DNA of 64,000 nucleotides, taken from contig NZ_CP096016.1 of NCBI RefSeq assembly GCF_023650515.1, forward strand, positions 924,513 to 988,512. Reading direction: 5' to 3'. Origin of the DNA: Alkalimarinus coralli (GTDB lineage Bacteria > Pseudomonadota > Gammaproteobacteria > Pseudomonadales > Oleiphilaceae). Positions 44,549 to 53,698 of this stretch are shown piece by piece. Position 1 is the first letter of the stretch, and each line of letters starts with the position of its first letter. The position numbers and the translations under genes are program-made. The notes beneath the pieces are model-generated. The model was not told the DNA's origin. It made no database searches and saw only the letters and a list, made by a program, of their open reading frames with translations.

Positions 44549-45613
44549 ATGTCAGTATTGGATGAAGCCGTCGAGGTAAGGGAAGGCGAATCACTGGATT
44601 TGAATAAAGTCGATCAATATCTGAAACAGGTTTTGCCCGATTTGGAAGGGCCTTTGACTGTAAAGCAGTTTCCTGGAGGCGCATCCAACCTGACTTACCT
44701 GTTGCAATACTTGAATCGTGACTTGATATTACGCCGACCTCCGTTTGGCCGAGTTGCAAAGTCAGCCCACGATATGATTCGCGAATCAAACATCATGCAG
44801 GCATTGCGCCCGGTTTATCCCTTTGTACCCACAGTGTTGGCCCAGTGTGAAGACCATGATGTGATGGGCTGTGATTTTTACGTTATGGAGCGTTTGGTTG
44901 GCATTATTCCCCGCCAGGAGATGCCGAAAGAAGTAACACTAAGTGAGGCTGAAACCCGGCAGTTATGTCTCAACGTCATTGATAAGCTTCTTGAACTGCA
45001 TCAGGTTGATTATAAGAAAGCCGGGCTGGAAGGAATCGGGAAAGGCGAAGGTTATGTCAAGCGGCAAATTGAAGGGTGGAGTGACCGTTACGTTAAGGCG
45101 ATGACAGATGATGCGATCTCCTTTGAAACGGTTATGGCCTGGCTAAAAGACAAAATGCCCGATGATGTCGGCACTTGCATTATTCACAATGATTACCGCT
45201 TTGATAATGTCGTATTAAACCCCGAAAATCCGTTCGATATTATTGGCGTGCTGGACTGGGAGATGGCCACACTGGGCGACCCGTTAATGGATTTGGGCAA
45301 CAGCTTGGCATACTGGGTGCAGGCAGACGATGATCCGCAGTTTCAGTTTATGAGGCGCCAACCCACCCACTTGAAGGGTATGCTTACTAGAGAGGCAGTG
45401 ATTGATTATTACCTGGGAAAGTCAGGGCTGCCTCAAACCTCGTTCGACTTTTATGAAATTTACGGGCTATTCCGCTTGGCGGCGATCATTCAACAACTAT
45501 ATTACCGCTACTTTAACGGCCAAACAAAAGATAAGCGATTTGCAGGGTTTGTTCATGCGGGGCGTTATCTGGAGCAGCGCTGCTTAAAGTTGATTGAGAA
45601 AAGCACGCTATAG
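44549..45613 (+). CDS. Aminoglycoside-phosphotransferase-like kinase (LvaA/ACAD10 type)
   Basis: 354 residues. Protein-kinase-like fold with the nucleotide loop FPGGASNLTYLL, catalytic IIHNDYRFDNVVLNP (HxDxxxxN) and metal Asp in GVLDWEMATLGDP. The name aminoglycoside phosphotransferase is only the family; in catabolic clusters such as LvaA it phosphorylates 4-hydroxyacyl-CoA, after which the partner dehydrogenase eliminates phosphate. ATG at 44549 follows GGGGGAG. Third gene of the operon; it starts 40 bases after the SDR gene. Confidence 0.9.
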   Translation: MSVLDEAVEVREGESLDLNKVDQYLKQVLPDLEGPLTVKQFPGGASNLTYLLQYLNRDLILRRPPFGRVAKSAHDMIRESNIMQALRPVYPFVPTVLAQCEDHDVMGCDFYVMERLVGIIPRQEMPKEVTLSEAETRQLCLNVIDKLLELHQVDYKKAGLEGIGKGEGYVKRQIEGWSDRYVKAMTDDAISFETVMAWLKDKMPDDVGTCIIHNDYRFDNVVLNPENPFDIIGVLDWEMATLGDPLMDLGNSLAYWVQADDDPQFQFMRRQPTHLKGMLTREAVIDYYLGKSGLPQTSFDFYEIYGLFRLAAIIQQLYYRYFNGQTKDKRFAGFVHAGRYLEQRCLKLIEKSTL

Positions 45614-45701
45614 CGGCGCGTTTGTTTGCGAGCTGCTGTTTGGGGTAATCGAGAGATAACGTTAAAAATAACAGCGGTAAGGGGATAGGTTAGAGGCGTG
45701 T

Positions 45702-46394
45702 ATGGGTGCTATCTATTTGGTAAGACACGGGCAGGCGTCATTCGGCAAGGCCGATTACGACAAGCTGTCTGCAAAAGGGTGCCGGCAGTCTGAAATACTG
45801 GGCAAATATTTCAAACAGCTAGTGGTTCCAAGTCAGTTTTATTCAGGCAGTCTTCTTCGTCATGAACAGACTGCAAGTCACTTTGTGTCGGGCTTTGGTG
45901 GAAGTGATTTGGCAACCGTTACCCACTCAGGATTTAACGAGTTTAATCATGTAGAAATCCTTGTCAGGTATCGACCAGAGTGGAAGGACTACAGCGTGAT
46001 GGCGGCCGATATAGCGAAAGAAGCTGTGCCAAGAAAAGCCTTTCAACGGGCGTTTTCTGATGCAGTCATACGCTGGATATCGGGCAATCATGATAGTGAG
46101 TATCAAGAAACATGGCCTCAGTTTCAGTCGCGTTGCATTAGCGCTTTGCGAGCCGTTATTGCTCAATCAGCTGACGCAAAGAATATAGTGATTTTCACGT
46201 CTGGCGGCCCAATCTCTGTGATTGCCCAGCAGATACTCAATTTGGGTGACCGCGAAGCATTGGCGGTTAATGAGGTGCTGGCGAACACCAGTGTCTCTAA
46301 GCTGTTGTACTCGGGGGACAGGCTAAGCATTGGGTATCTAAATAACTATAGCCACCTTGAATTAGCAGGGCACGACTGGGTGACCTATCGCTGA
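45702..46394 (+). CDS. Histidine phosphatase family protein
   Basis: 230 residues of the phosphoglycerate-mutase-like superfamily. The catalytic motif YLVRHGQASFG is at the N-terminus, and IVIFTSGGPISVIAQQ carries the second core segment with a Ser-Gly in place of the usual second His (commonly SHG). That makes the catalytic set unusual, and the activity is uncertain. It is on the operon strand, 88 bases after the kinase gene, and could remove phosphate from a dead-end phosphorylated intermediate. That role is an inference. Confidence 0.85.
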   Translation: MGAIYLVRHGQASFGKADYDKLSAKGCRQSEILGKYFKQLVVPSQFYSGSLLRHEQTASHFVSGFGGSDLATVTHSGFNEFNHVEILVRYRPEWKDYSVMAADIAKEAVPRKAFQRAFSDAVIRWISGNHDSEYQETWPQFQSRCISALRAVIAQSADAKNIVIFTSGGPISVIAQQILNLGDREALAVNEVLANTSVSKLLYSGDRLSIGYLNNYSHLELAGHDWVTYR

Positions 46395-46442
46395 TCGTCA
46401 TGCGGTAGCAACAAATTTAAAATGATAAAAAGGAAAATAGGC

Positions 46443-47207
46443 ATGAGTAATACATTTGATCTGTCAGGAAAAATTGCGTTGGTAACGGGGGCAAGCCGGG
46501 GTATTGGTGAGGAAATCGCCAAGTTATTAGCGGCTAATGGTGCTCACGTGATTATCTCGAGCCGTAAGATCGAAGGTTGCCAAACAGTGGCTGATGAGAT
46601 TGTCTCGGCGGGGGGCAGTGCTGAAGCGATTGCATGTCATATTGGCGATATGGAGCAGGTCGAAGCGATTTTTAAGCAGATTGAAGAGCGCCACGGAAAG
46701 CTCGATATACTGGTGAACAATGCAGCGGCAAACCCCTATTTTGGTCATGTTCTGGATACCGACCTCAGTGCATTCCAAAAAACGGTGGATGTTAATATTC
46801 GCGGTTACTTTTTTATGTCGACTTATGGCGCCAAGCTAATGAAGAAAAATGGCGGCGGAGCGATTGTCAATGTCGCTTCAGTAAACGGCGTTATTCCTGG
46901 TGTGTTTCAGGGGATCTACTCAATTACTAAAGCCGCCGTCATATCAATGACCAAAACCTTTGCTAAAGAGTGTGCGGGGTTAAATATTAGAGTTAATGCG
47001 TTGCTGCCAGGTGCAACAGATACAAAATTTGCCTCTACTATTGTGAACAATCCGGAAATACTTAAAAAAGCAATGGAACATGTACCGATGAACCGTGTCG
47101 CTAACCCGGAAGAAATGGCAGGTGCCGTTTTGTATCTGGTGTCTGATGCGGCAAGCTATACAACGGGTTCTTGTTTGAATGTGGATGGCGGTTATCTGCT
47201 TGGCTAG
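46443..47207 (+). CDS. Short-chain dehydrogenase/reductase (second)
   Basis: 254 residues. Motifs are VTGASRGIGEEIAKLLAANG, LVNNAAANPYFG, VNVASVNG and the active-site YSITKAAVIS. The C-terminus ends in CLNVDGGYLLG, typical of FabG-like SDRs. The frame opens at 46422, but ATG at 46443 with AAGGAAA before it begins the standard SDR N-terminus, and is chosen. It is the fifth cistron of the operon and differs from the first SDR in sequence, so a different redox step is likely. Confidence 0.92.
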   Translation: MSNTFDLSGKIALVTGASRGIGEEIAKLLAANGAHVIISSRKIEGCQTVADEIVSAGGSAEAIACHIGDMEQVEAIFKQIEERHGKLDILVNNAAANPYFGHVLDTDLSAFQKTVDVNIRGYFFMSTYGAKLMKKNGGGAIVNVASVNGVIPGVFQGIYSITKAAVISMTKTFAKECAGLNIRVNALLPGATDTKFASTIVNNPEILKKAMEHVPMNRVANPEEMAGAVLYLVSDAASYTTGSCLNVDGGYLLG

Positions 47208-47275
47208 CAGGCAAGGTGATAAATTCTATTGGTATGTTGGATCGTTCGAAGTTACAAAAATAAGAAGGAGGGACA

Positions 47276-47564
47276 ATGAGCCAGACATGGTTGATTTACG
47301 GGGCCTATGGTTACAGCGCCCAGTTGATTTCAGAAGAAGCGTAAGGGCTTAACGCCTGTTCTGGCTGGTAGAAATGAGCTTCGAGTAAAGGCCGTCGCTG
47401 ACCGACTGAACGTTGAGTCTCGTGTGTTTGCTCTGGATGACTCCCAGGTTGTTGCGGCGCAGCTAGCTGATATCGATCTGGATATCCTCTGTGCGCTTCC
47501 GGGATCTTCCGAATTAGCGTGCACTAAAGCTAAAGATGCTCAGCACCCAGACTATGTGGATTAG
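47276..47564 (+). pseudogene. Broken saccharopine-dehydrogenase-like gene
   Basis: An AAGGAGGG ribosome site and ATG at 47276 open WLIYGAYGYSAQLISEEA, then a stop. In another frame the sequence resumes as KGLTPVLAGRNELRVKAVAD, followed by NVESRVFALDD and AQLADIDLD, the usual continuation of this NADP-binding family (trans-acting enoyl reductase/saccharopine dehydrogenase-like). The remainder is missing; a family member has about 350-400 residues. A frameshift and truncation explain this. It follows the second SDR by 68 bases and was probably the last cistron of the operon. Confidence 0.8.
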
Positions 47565-48874
47565 CTTAACCCAATGGCCTGAGGCAGGTTTGTAAGATCT
47601 TGGTTTAGCTCCTCAGGGGATGTATCGATACAAAATACAACATGACCATGTTGTGTATAGGTATGGATTGAAAACGTAATAGTGCTCGCCGCGTCAGGAA
47701 GAGCGATATAAGGCTTGGAGATGCTTATATGGTTAGGATCGTTTAAGGCGCATTGAAAATATTCCCGATGAGCCCAGTTGGCTCCTTCAGCATCTATTAG
47801 AGGGTTAAAGTCGCAATTTCGTAAAGTTTGGTCATCGATAACAGCTTGAATATCGGCTGTTTTTCCTTTTTGTGTTCCGGTTTTGTCCAAAATAAAGCAG
47901 CGTTTTACCGGCGCAAGATCAAGTAGTGCTGTGCAAGCCTCATCCAGAGACAAACCTCTTGCGAGACCATCGCATGCGGTCAAAATTTCGAGGCGCAGCG
48001 CTTTTAGCAATTGATGACTCTGTTCCTCTTTTAAGCATTGAGATTGACGGTAACGCCGCAATATTTCTTCAATGAGCGGCTTCATATGTGTATTACTTGC
48101 CAAAGTTGTGGATGGCTTGGCAAAATAAAAACCTTGAAACATATCTGCTTCCGCATCTAATGCAATTTCTGCCTGCTTCTCTGTTTCAATCCCTTCGATT
48201 AGGACTAGACATCCGCTTTGTCGCAGCAAGCTGACCAGCCCTTTCAACGCACCTCGTGCTTTTTTGTGGTGTTCTGCATGAAGCAGCATCGATCTATCCA
48301 GCTTAACGATATGGGGCGCGACTCTCCAAATGCGATCAAAATTCGACTCACCTTTGCCAAAATCATCAATAGCAATGCGAAACCCTAATGACTTGTATCG
48401 TTCAACAAAAGCGCTCAGTTTGATGTCGCCACGAACTTTGTGCTCGACTATTTCCAGTACAACCTGGTCAGGAGTAAGGCCGTATTGGTGAAGGGCTTTG
48501 TTAATGAGCTCGGCAGAATATTGGTGACTATTAATCGTTTGGCTACCGAGATTCAGGAATAGCCAGCACGGATTTTCTGGTTGCTCAAAGTTAGCGACAT
48601 GTATTGCGCGGCAGAGACGGTCAAGTTCTGTTCCTTCGTTAAATGTATCTGCAAGCGCGAACAAACCGTCTGGCTGAATAGGTTCACTTATACAAGACGC
48701 TCTGACAAGCGCTTCATATCCGACTATACGTTGATGAGTAAAGCTCACAATAGGTTGATAAACGCTGGACAGCGTAAATTGATGGAACTGGGCAGTTGCT
48801 GCTGATTGTGTACCTTTCGGTTGAAACTTAATGTCTGGACTATTTGACCTAAGATATGAGTCCGTTAACGTCAT
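47561..48874 (-). CDS. EAL-domain c-di-GMP phosphodiesterase-like protein
   Basis: About 437 residues. EAL domain at residues ~35-285 with VGYEALVRA, VLEIVEHKV (Glu), FRIAIDDFGKGESNFD, HIVKLDRSML and LIEGIETEKQ; the core acidic residues are present but several motifs are the degenerate types (EHKV for ENKx, no DFGTGYS). Residues ~290-437 form an extra C-terminal domain I do not recognise. The frame opens at 48895; ATG at 48874 with CTGGAG before it is preferred. It converges on the pseudogene, overlapping it by a few bases. Confidence 0.88.
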   Translation of the reverse strand: MTLTDSYLRSNSPDIKFQPKGTQSAATAQFHQFTLSSVYQPIVSFTHQRIVGYEALVRASCISEPIQPDGLFALADTFNEGTELDRLCRAIHVANFEQPENPCWLFLNLGSQTINSHQYSAELINKALHQYGLTPDQVVLEIVEHKVRGDIKLSAFVERYKSLGFRIAIDDFGKGESNFDRIWRVAPHIVKLDRSMLLHAEHHKKARGALKGLVSLLRQSGCLVLIEGIETEKQAEIALDAEADMFQGFYFAKPSTTLASNTHMKPLIEEILRRYRQSQCLKEEQSHQLLKALRLEILTACDGLARGLSLDEACTALLDLAPVKRCFILDKTGTQKGKTADIQAVIDDQTLRNCDFNPLIDAEGANWAHREYFQCALNDPNHISISKPYIALPDAASTITFSIHTYTQHGHVVFCIDTSPEELNQDLTNLPQAIGLS

Positions 48875-48895
48875 CGAAAGCTCCAGGATAGCCAT

Positions 48896-49352
48896 TCACT
48901 TCATACCCTCGTGAGGTATGAACTGAATTGACAACCTATTTTTAAATGTGAATGTTGATAAAACACTGGCGCATTGTAAGTGAGAAACATTGGAAAAAAT
49001 TAACCTGAGTCAGCTATTTCTCTCTATTTATGTTGAATAGGTATAATTACCTATAAGCCAGTGGTATGGGGGGCGGTATGCCTCATACTATTTTTATCAT
49101 GACCCGTTGTTGCATTTTTTATTTTCCGTTCTTAGGCAACTTGTTATTTTGTATAAATTATTTTTACAAAAAAACGAAAAATCTCTTTCAGTTTTTTATT
49201 GATAGAACGTTCAATTAAAACTACTCTTGTAAGCTGTACATCAATACACAAAGGGTTTTATGACCCATATTCATGGAACGTTTCGCTGATTTATTGCTGC
49301 TATACCGTAAGGTTTGCACTCCGGTAGATGAGTGAAGCGTTGAGAGGAAAGA
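48896..49352. other. Intergenic region upstream of first alkaline phosphatase
   Basis: About 457 A/T-rich bases between divergent genes. No clear Pho box was found (only a weak TTGTAAGCTGTACAT pattern near 49226). Nothing else was recognised. Confidence 0.4.
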
Positions 49353-50981
49353 ATGAAAATAAAGAAATATCGTGCGTTAGTTGGAGCGGCAGCGTGCTCT
49401 TTGGTGATCTCGGGTTGCAGTCAGCTGCAATCAGCACCGGATACAGCGAGTACCGATAAAGCTAAAAATGTCATTATGATTATTGGTGACGGCATGGGGC
49501 CGCAGCAGGTAGGGCTATTGCTCTCCTATGCAAGGCAGGCTCCGAATTCAGTGATAGAAAACAGGGTTACCGCGTTTGATAAGATTGCCAGTAACGGTCG
49601 AATTGGGCTTTCAATGACCAATGCTAACCAGGTTCTAGTTGTTGACTCTGCAGCCTCTGCAACTCAGTTAGCGACGGGCCAGTACTCGGGCTCTGAAATG
49701 ATTGGCGCAGATAAAGATGGTTACGCTGCTGAAAGCATCCTGGAAAAAGCCAAAAAAATGGGTAAGTCAACCGGGCTGGTGTCTGATACCCGAATTACCC
49801 ATGCAACACCCGCAGGTTTTGCCGCACACCAGAGCCATCGTAGCCTGGAAAATGAAATAGCGGTAGATATGCTTAACAATGATGTTGATGTCATGCTATC
49901 TGGTGGCTTACGTTACTGGATACCGAAAGAAGCCAATGATAAACAATCAGATGTGCGTAAAGAGTTGGAGCAACTGACGGAAGGCAGTGTAAGAATTAAG
50001 TCTAAGCGTAAAGATAGCGTTAACCTGATTAAAGAAGCTCAGCAGAGTAATTACTCATTAGCGTTCAATAAGGCGCAGATGGATAAAGCTGACGGGAAAA
50101 TCTTAGGGTTATTTGCTTATTCAGCACTACCGGATGCGATTAAGGAAAACCGTACCAAAAATGATCCAAACCGCACCATTCCAACACTTAAAGAGATGTC
50201 CGCGAAAGCGATTGAGTCACTGTCTAGCAATGACAAGGGCTTCTTTTTAATGATTGAAGCAGGTCAAATAGACTGGGCTGGCCACTACAATGATACTGGC
50301 ACCATGCTACATGAAATGATTAGAATCAACGAAACGCTGGAGTACGTGCTGGACTGGGCAAAAGGCCGGGATGACACCGTTATAGTGGTTACTGCAGATC
50401 ATGAAACCGGCGGTTTTGGTTTTAGCTACTCGGCGAATAATATCCCTCAGGGCAGAGGCCTGCCGGGTGATGTTTTTAAAGAGCAAATGTTCAAGCCTGG
50501 TTTTAACTTTGGTGATGAGTCGATATTAGATAAGCTCTATGAGCAGAAGTCTAGTTATGCCGATATCTTTTACGGGCAGTTTGACGCGTTAGAAAAAGAT
50601 CAGCAGACGCCGGCTAATCTAGCCAAGATCGTTAATGATCAAACGGGTTTTGATATCACCGAAGAGCAAGCTTCACGAGTGCTTGCCACGGAAGAAAACC
50701 CTTATCTAACAGAAGGTCATAATTATCTCAGCTCTAAGGTAGTTCCCAAGATGGGGCCGAATGGGGCGTTTTTTGTTTACCAAACGGATGATAATCGCCA
50801 AAACTTGCTAGCACGCGAAGTGGCAGAGGGCCAGAATGTTGTTTGGTCTACAGGTACGCACACCAGCACACCAGTGCTCGTATTCTCACAAGGCCCTCAA
50901 AACTTAATCGCGCCCTTTAGCAATATAATGCACCACACTGAAGTTGGGCAACGTGCAATCGAGGCATTAGGAGAGAAGTAA
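49353..50981 (+). CDS. PhoA-type alkaline phosphatase, lipoprotein form
   Basis: 542 residues. The signal peptide ends in a lipobox (SLVISGCSQ, Cys about residue 22), so it is membrane-anchored on the periplasmic side or at the surface. Metal-binding VIMIIGDGMGPQQ and the catalytic Ser in VVDSAASATQLATGQ are followed by FLMIEAGQIDWAGH, VTADHETGGFG and TGTHTSTPVLV (metal His/Asp). It hydrolyses phosphomonoesters to release phosphate; zinc and magnesium dependent by family. A second PhoA-type gene lies at 55929. ATG at 49353 follows GAGAGGAAAGA. Confidence 0.95.
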   Translation: MKIKKYRALVGAAACSLVISGCSQLQSAPDTASTDKAKNVIMIIGDGMGPQQVGLLLSYARQAPNSVIENRVTAFDKIASNGRIGLSMTNANQVLVVDSAASATQLATGQYSGSEMIGADKDGYAAESILEKAKKMGKSTGLVSDTRITHATPAGFAAHQSHRSLENEIAVDMLNNDVDVMLSGGLRYWIPKEANDKQSDVRKELEQLTEGSVRIKSKRKDSVNLIKEAQQSNYSLAFNKAQMDKADGKILGLFAYSALPDAIKENRTKNDPNRTIPTLKEMSAKAIESLSSNDKGFFLMIEAGQIDWAGHYNDTGTMLHEMIRINETLEYVLDWAKGRDDTVIVVTADHETGGFGFSYSANNIPQGRGLPGDVFKEQMFKPGFNFGDESILDKLYEQKSSYADIFYGQFDALEKDQQTPANLAKIVNDQTGFDITEEQASRVLATEENPYLTEGHNYLSSKVVPKMGPNGAFFVYQTDDNRQNLLAREVAEGQNVVWSTGTHTSTPVLVFSQGPQNLIAPFSNIMHHTEVGQRAIEALGEK

Positions 50982-51053
50982 GGTATTTCAGGCTTTACTT
51001 GGATGGCTCCATTTAAAGCCTGTTTATCGAACTGTATTCTTATGTAGCGCTAT

Positions 51054-51078
51054 ACTCTCCGAAGCTCGTTCGGAGAGT
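51054..51078. terminator. Perfect 10-bp hairpin after first alkaline phosphatase
   Basis: ACTCTCCGAA pairs with TTCGGAGAGT around a GCTCG loop. No T-run follows, so it may be a weak terminator or other structure. Confidence 0.5.
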
Positions 51079-51168
51079 CACCTTGGCCAGCAATGATGTA
51101 TGATCAGACATGGTCATATAGCAACCGTTAAGACCGGTTTAAGAAGACTGCATAGCATGGAGAAGAAT

Positions 51169-51576
51169 ATGAAATACCCAATTGATGGGGCCTGTCAATG
51201 CGGAGCGGTTTCATATCGGCTGTTAAAAGCGCCCTCAATGGTCGTCGCTTGTCACTGCAAAGCGTGTCAAAAGCTATCGACCAGTGCATTTAGTATTACC
51301 GCGATGGTTGATATTAAAGATATTGAGTTCAAAGGAGAGATGGCAGAGTGGAGCAGGCCAGCAGATAGCGGAAACATCAGTGCTGCCAGGTTCTGTAAAA
51401 CCTGTGGAAACAGGCTCTATCACTTCAATCCTGATGAACCGGAAAAAATAAAGCTGAAACCCTCTAATCTGTCGGATACGTCTATTATCAACCCGACTGC
51501 TCATGTATGGGTCAGCGAAAAGCAGGCGTGGTATCAAATTCCTGATGGCGTAAAAGTATTTGATAAGCAGCCTTAA
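51169..51576 (+). CDS. GFA-family zinc-binding protein
   Basis: 135 residues of the glutathione-dependent formaldehyde-activating (GFA/CENP-V) family: GACQCGAVSYRL, then ACHCKACQKLSTSAF and ARFCKTCGNRLYHF, giving paired zinc-binding cysteines. The biochemical role of most members is not established, and formaldehyde activity should not be assumed. ATG at 51169 has GGAG 6 bases ahead; earlier starts at 51100 and 51157 are in frame. It is a single gene between the alkaline phosphatase and a repeat-rich gap. Confidence 0.9.
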   Translation: MKYPIDGACQCGAVSYRLLKAPSMVVACHCKACQKLSTSAFSITAMVDIKDIEFKGEMAEWSRPADSGNISAARFCKTCGNRLYHFNPDEPEKIKLKPSNLSDTSIINPTAHVWVSEKQAWYQIPDGVKVFDKQP

Positions 51577-51756
51577 TGAACCCACGGGCTTGATATTGCC
51601 TTGGGCTTGATGTAACTCTGGGTCTAATGCAACACCAAAACGTTTGATTTGATTGTCCTTAGTGGTATTTCAAGCTCCGAGAAGAAAACCTTGATTTCGT
51701 TCGTTCCTCACTGCATACAAGGTTACGGCCTGAGGGTAAAGTCGAGCAGAGCGTTA

Positions 51757-51793
51757 AACTAAGTTACCCACATTAATTGTGGATAACTTAGTT
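51757..51793. repeat. 16-bp-arm inverted repeat
   Basis: AACTAAGTTACCCACA and TGTGGATAACTTAGTT pair with one mismatch around TTAAT. No adjoining T-run. Confidence 0.75.
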
Positions 51794-51863
51794 AATATCT
51801 CCTTTACAACTGTCCTTAGGTCACGCTCTTCTTGCGATTGAAACGATTGTTTAAATATTATTC

Positions 51864-52003
51864 GAGACTTTTGCACGACTACTGCGCTTACAAATACAGC
51901 GTTAAAAAATGACTCAAAATGCTCATTTATAGACCATAAACTGCGCTTTTTCGTCATGTTTTGCCTTGTCTTTGATTCGCTCATAACATCGTGCAAAGGT
52001 CTC
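51864..52003 (-). mobile_element. MITE-like element, copy 3 (140 bp)
   Basis: Ends GAGACTTTTGCACGAC and TCGTGCAAAGGTCTC, flanked by TATTC and TACTC (one mismatch). It lacks about 20 internal bases, including the GGTCGACC core, that copies 1 and 2 carry. Confidence 0.8.
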
Positions 52004-52140
52004 TACTCATTGATGACACTGCTGTTTACTTGATGTGGTTTTACGCCGAAATGTCGAGTTTCTACTTCGGGAATTACGTATATTGCCTAAGTTTTGGCGC
52101 TCTATAATGAGTCCATTTTTTCGAGCAGTTGTGAGGCCTC

Positions 52141-53460
52141 ATGGAAAAATCGCTTAAACCATTTGATGTTGTTGCTTTGGGGTTTATGACCTTTGCATTT
52201 TTTTTGGGGGCAGGGAATATGATTTTCCCTCCACTTGCGGGGTTTTATGCAGGGGATAACTTGCTGCTGGCGATTGCCGGGTTTTTGTTAACGGCGGTAG
52301 GGTTGCCATTACTGGGGCTTTTTGCCATTGCGAAAGCGGGTGGAGGGTTACCTACGTTAGGTAAGTTTCTGCCCAAGAGGGCGAGTATCCTGCTCGGTTT
52401 ATTAATTTATCTTATTTTGGTTCCAGGGTTTGGTATTCCCAGAACAGCGTTGGTCGCTTATGAAATGGGTGTTATACCATTTGTTGAGTCTGGCAGTTCG
52501 ATGACATTGGCTATCTTTACACTCTGTTATTTTTCCATTGCGCTGTTTTTTGCGCTCAGAGAAGGCCAGTTGATCGACAATGTCGGTAAAGTTATCGCAC
52601 CTGTTCTTTTGCTCTTATTGTGTGTGGTGGGCATTGGGGTATTCTTTTCACCGCAAGGTGATATTGGTGTTGCGCAATCTGAGTATGCGACGTCTCCTTT
52701 TGCCAAAGGCTTCCTGGATGGGTATATGACGATGGATGCGCTGGCTGCATTGATGTTTGGCTTATTGATCATTCACGCACTGCGGAACAAAGGAATTAAT
52801 AGTCCGGCTAAACAGTTTAAATACCTGGCTGCGGCAGGCGTGATAGCCGGTACAGGTTTAGCGATGGTCTATATCGCATTGTTCTATTTAGGCGCGACCA
52901 GCCACCTTGTTACCCCCTCACCAGATAATGGTGGACAGATTTTTACCGAATATGTGGCGGCTATTTTTGGCCCGACGGGGCAGTTGGTTTTGGCGGCGGT
53001 TGTTTCTCTGGCTTGCTTAACCACGGCTATTGGGGCTATTAGTGCATTTGGTGACTACATTAATGACCTGAGCACGAAGCTCCCCTATAAAGGGGTTGTA
53101 ATCACTGCAACGGCCGTGTGTCTACTGGTGGCCAACATTGGTCTATCGCAGCTAATCGCTATATCAATTCCTATACTGATGGCTATTTATCCCGTGGCGA
53201 TGGCCTTGGTTCTTCTTACGCTGATCTCAGGAAAGTTAAGGAATCCGCGTTTGACCTATTGTGTCACGCTTTCCGTTGCGCTGTTATTTGGTATTCTGGA
53301 TGGTTTGTCAGCTGCGGGTGTTGAAATGAGTTTCTTCAATGTCATACCGATGTTCGAACAAGGTTTGGCTTGGGTGCTACCCACGTTCCTATCTTTTGTC
53401 GTCTCAGCGGGACTGCCTGCAAAACCAGCGGCAGGGGAGCTTGCCACTTCAGAAGGTTGA
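52141..53460 (+). CDS. brnQ: Branched-chain amino acid:cation symporter BrnQ
   Basis: Inner-membrane transporter for leucine, isoleucine and valine coupled to sodium or protons. 439 residues with about 12 hydrophobic helices. Family features are FGFMTF-like opening ALGFMTFAFFLGAGNMIFPP, and LVPGFGIPRTALVAYEMG and SFGDYIN-like AFGDYINDLSTKLPYKG. ATG at 52141 follows TGAGGCC. It appears monocistronic, with a mobile repeat upstream and a hairpin downstream. Confidence 0.95.
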   Translation: MEKSLKPFDVVALGFMTFAFFLGAGNMIFPPLAGFYAGDNLLLAIAGFLLTAVGLPLLGLFAIAKAGGGLPTLGKFLPKRASILLGLLIYLILVPGFGIPRTALVAYEMGVIPFVESGSSMTLAIFTLCYFSIALFFALREGQLIDNVGKVIAPVLLLLLCVVGIGVFFSPQGDIGVAQSEYATSPFAKGFLDGYMTMDALAALMFGLLIIHALRNKGINSPAKQFKYLAAAGVIAGTGLAMVYIALFYLGATSHLVTPSPDNGGQIFTEYVAAIFGPTGQLVLAAVVSLACLTTAIGAISAFGDYINDLSTKLPYKGVVITATAVCLLVANIGLSQLIAISIPILMAIYPVAMALVLLTLISGKLRNPRLTYCVTLSVALLFGILDGLSAAGVEMSFFNVIPMFEQGLAWVLPTFLSFVVSAGLPAKPAAGELATSEG

Positions 53461-53511
53461 CCGGTTGGCCATTTTAGGTTCAATACTCTAATCTTTCTGG
53501 TTAGTATGATA

Positions 53512-53536
53512 AACCCCAATATTGGAATTTGGGGTG
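53512..53536. terminator. Hairpin after brnQ
   Basis: ACCCCAA and TTGGGGT pair around about nine bases shortly after the gene. No clear T-run, so only a likely terminator. Confidence 0.45.
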
Positions 53537-53565
53537 ATGTTCTTACATGATGTTTGGAGGTATTT

Positions 53566-53667
53566 ATGCGTATGAATATATGTAACTACAAACTGTTGGT
53601 CTCTGTATGGAACCTGCGAATAGACGATCCGCTGGCAGAACTGACATTTAACTGTGATAACTATTAA
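53566..53667 (+). CDS. Possible small ORF of 33 codons
   Basis: TTTGGAGG stands 5 bases before ATG at 53566. The 33-residue product starts MRMNICNYKLLVSVWNLRI and has two Cys. I do not recognise it; it may be chance in a 359-base gap. Confidence 0.25.
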   Translation: MRMNICNYKLLVSVWNLRIDDPLAELTFNCDNY

Positions 53668-53698
53668 CTGTGTAAGTACGAATAATGTAAAACCTTTA

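Larger units (their letters stand above)
51577..52140. other. Intergenic region with hairpin and mobile repeat
   Basis: 564 bases with a 16-bp-arm hairpin (51757-51793) and a MITE-like copy (51864-52003). An open frame here comes from the repeat and is not considered a gene. Confidence 0.5.

Noticed and set aside
49200-49240. Pho box before the first alkaline phosphatase
   Set aside because: Only TTGTAAGCTGTACAT resembles it; the 7-4-7 spacing and core do not fit.
51754-51996. Open frame on the minus strand across MITE copy 3
   Set aside because: Same repeat-derived peptide; not a gene.
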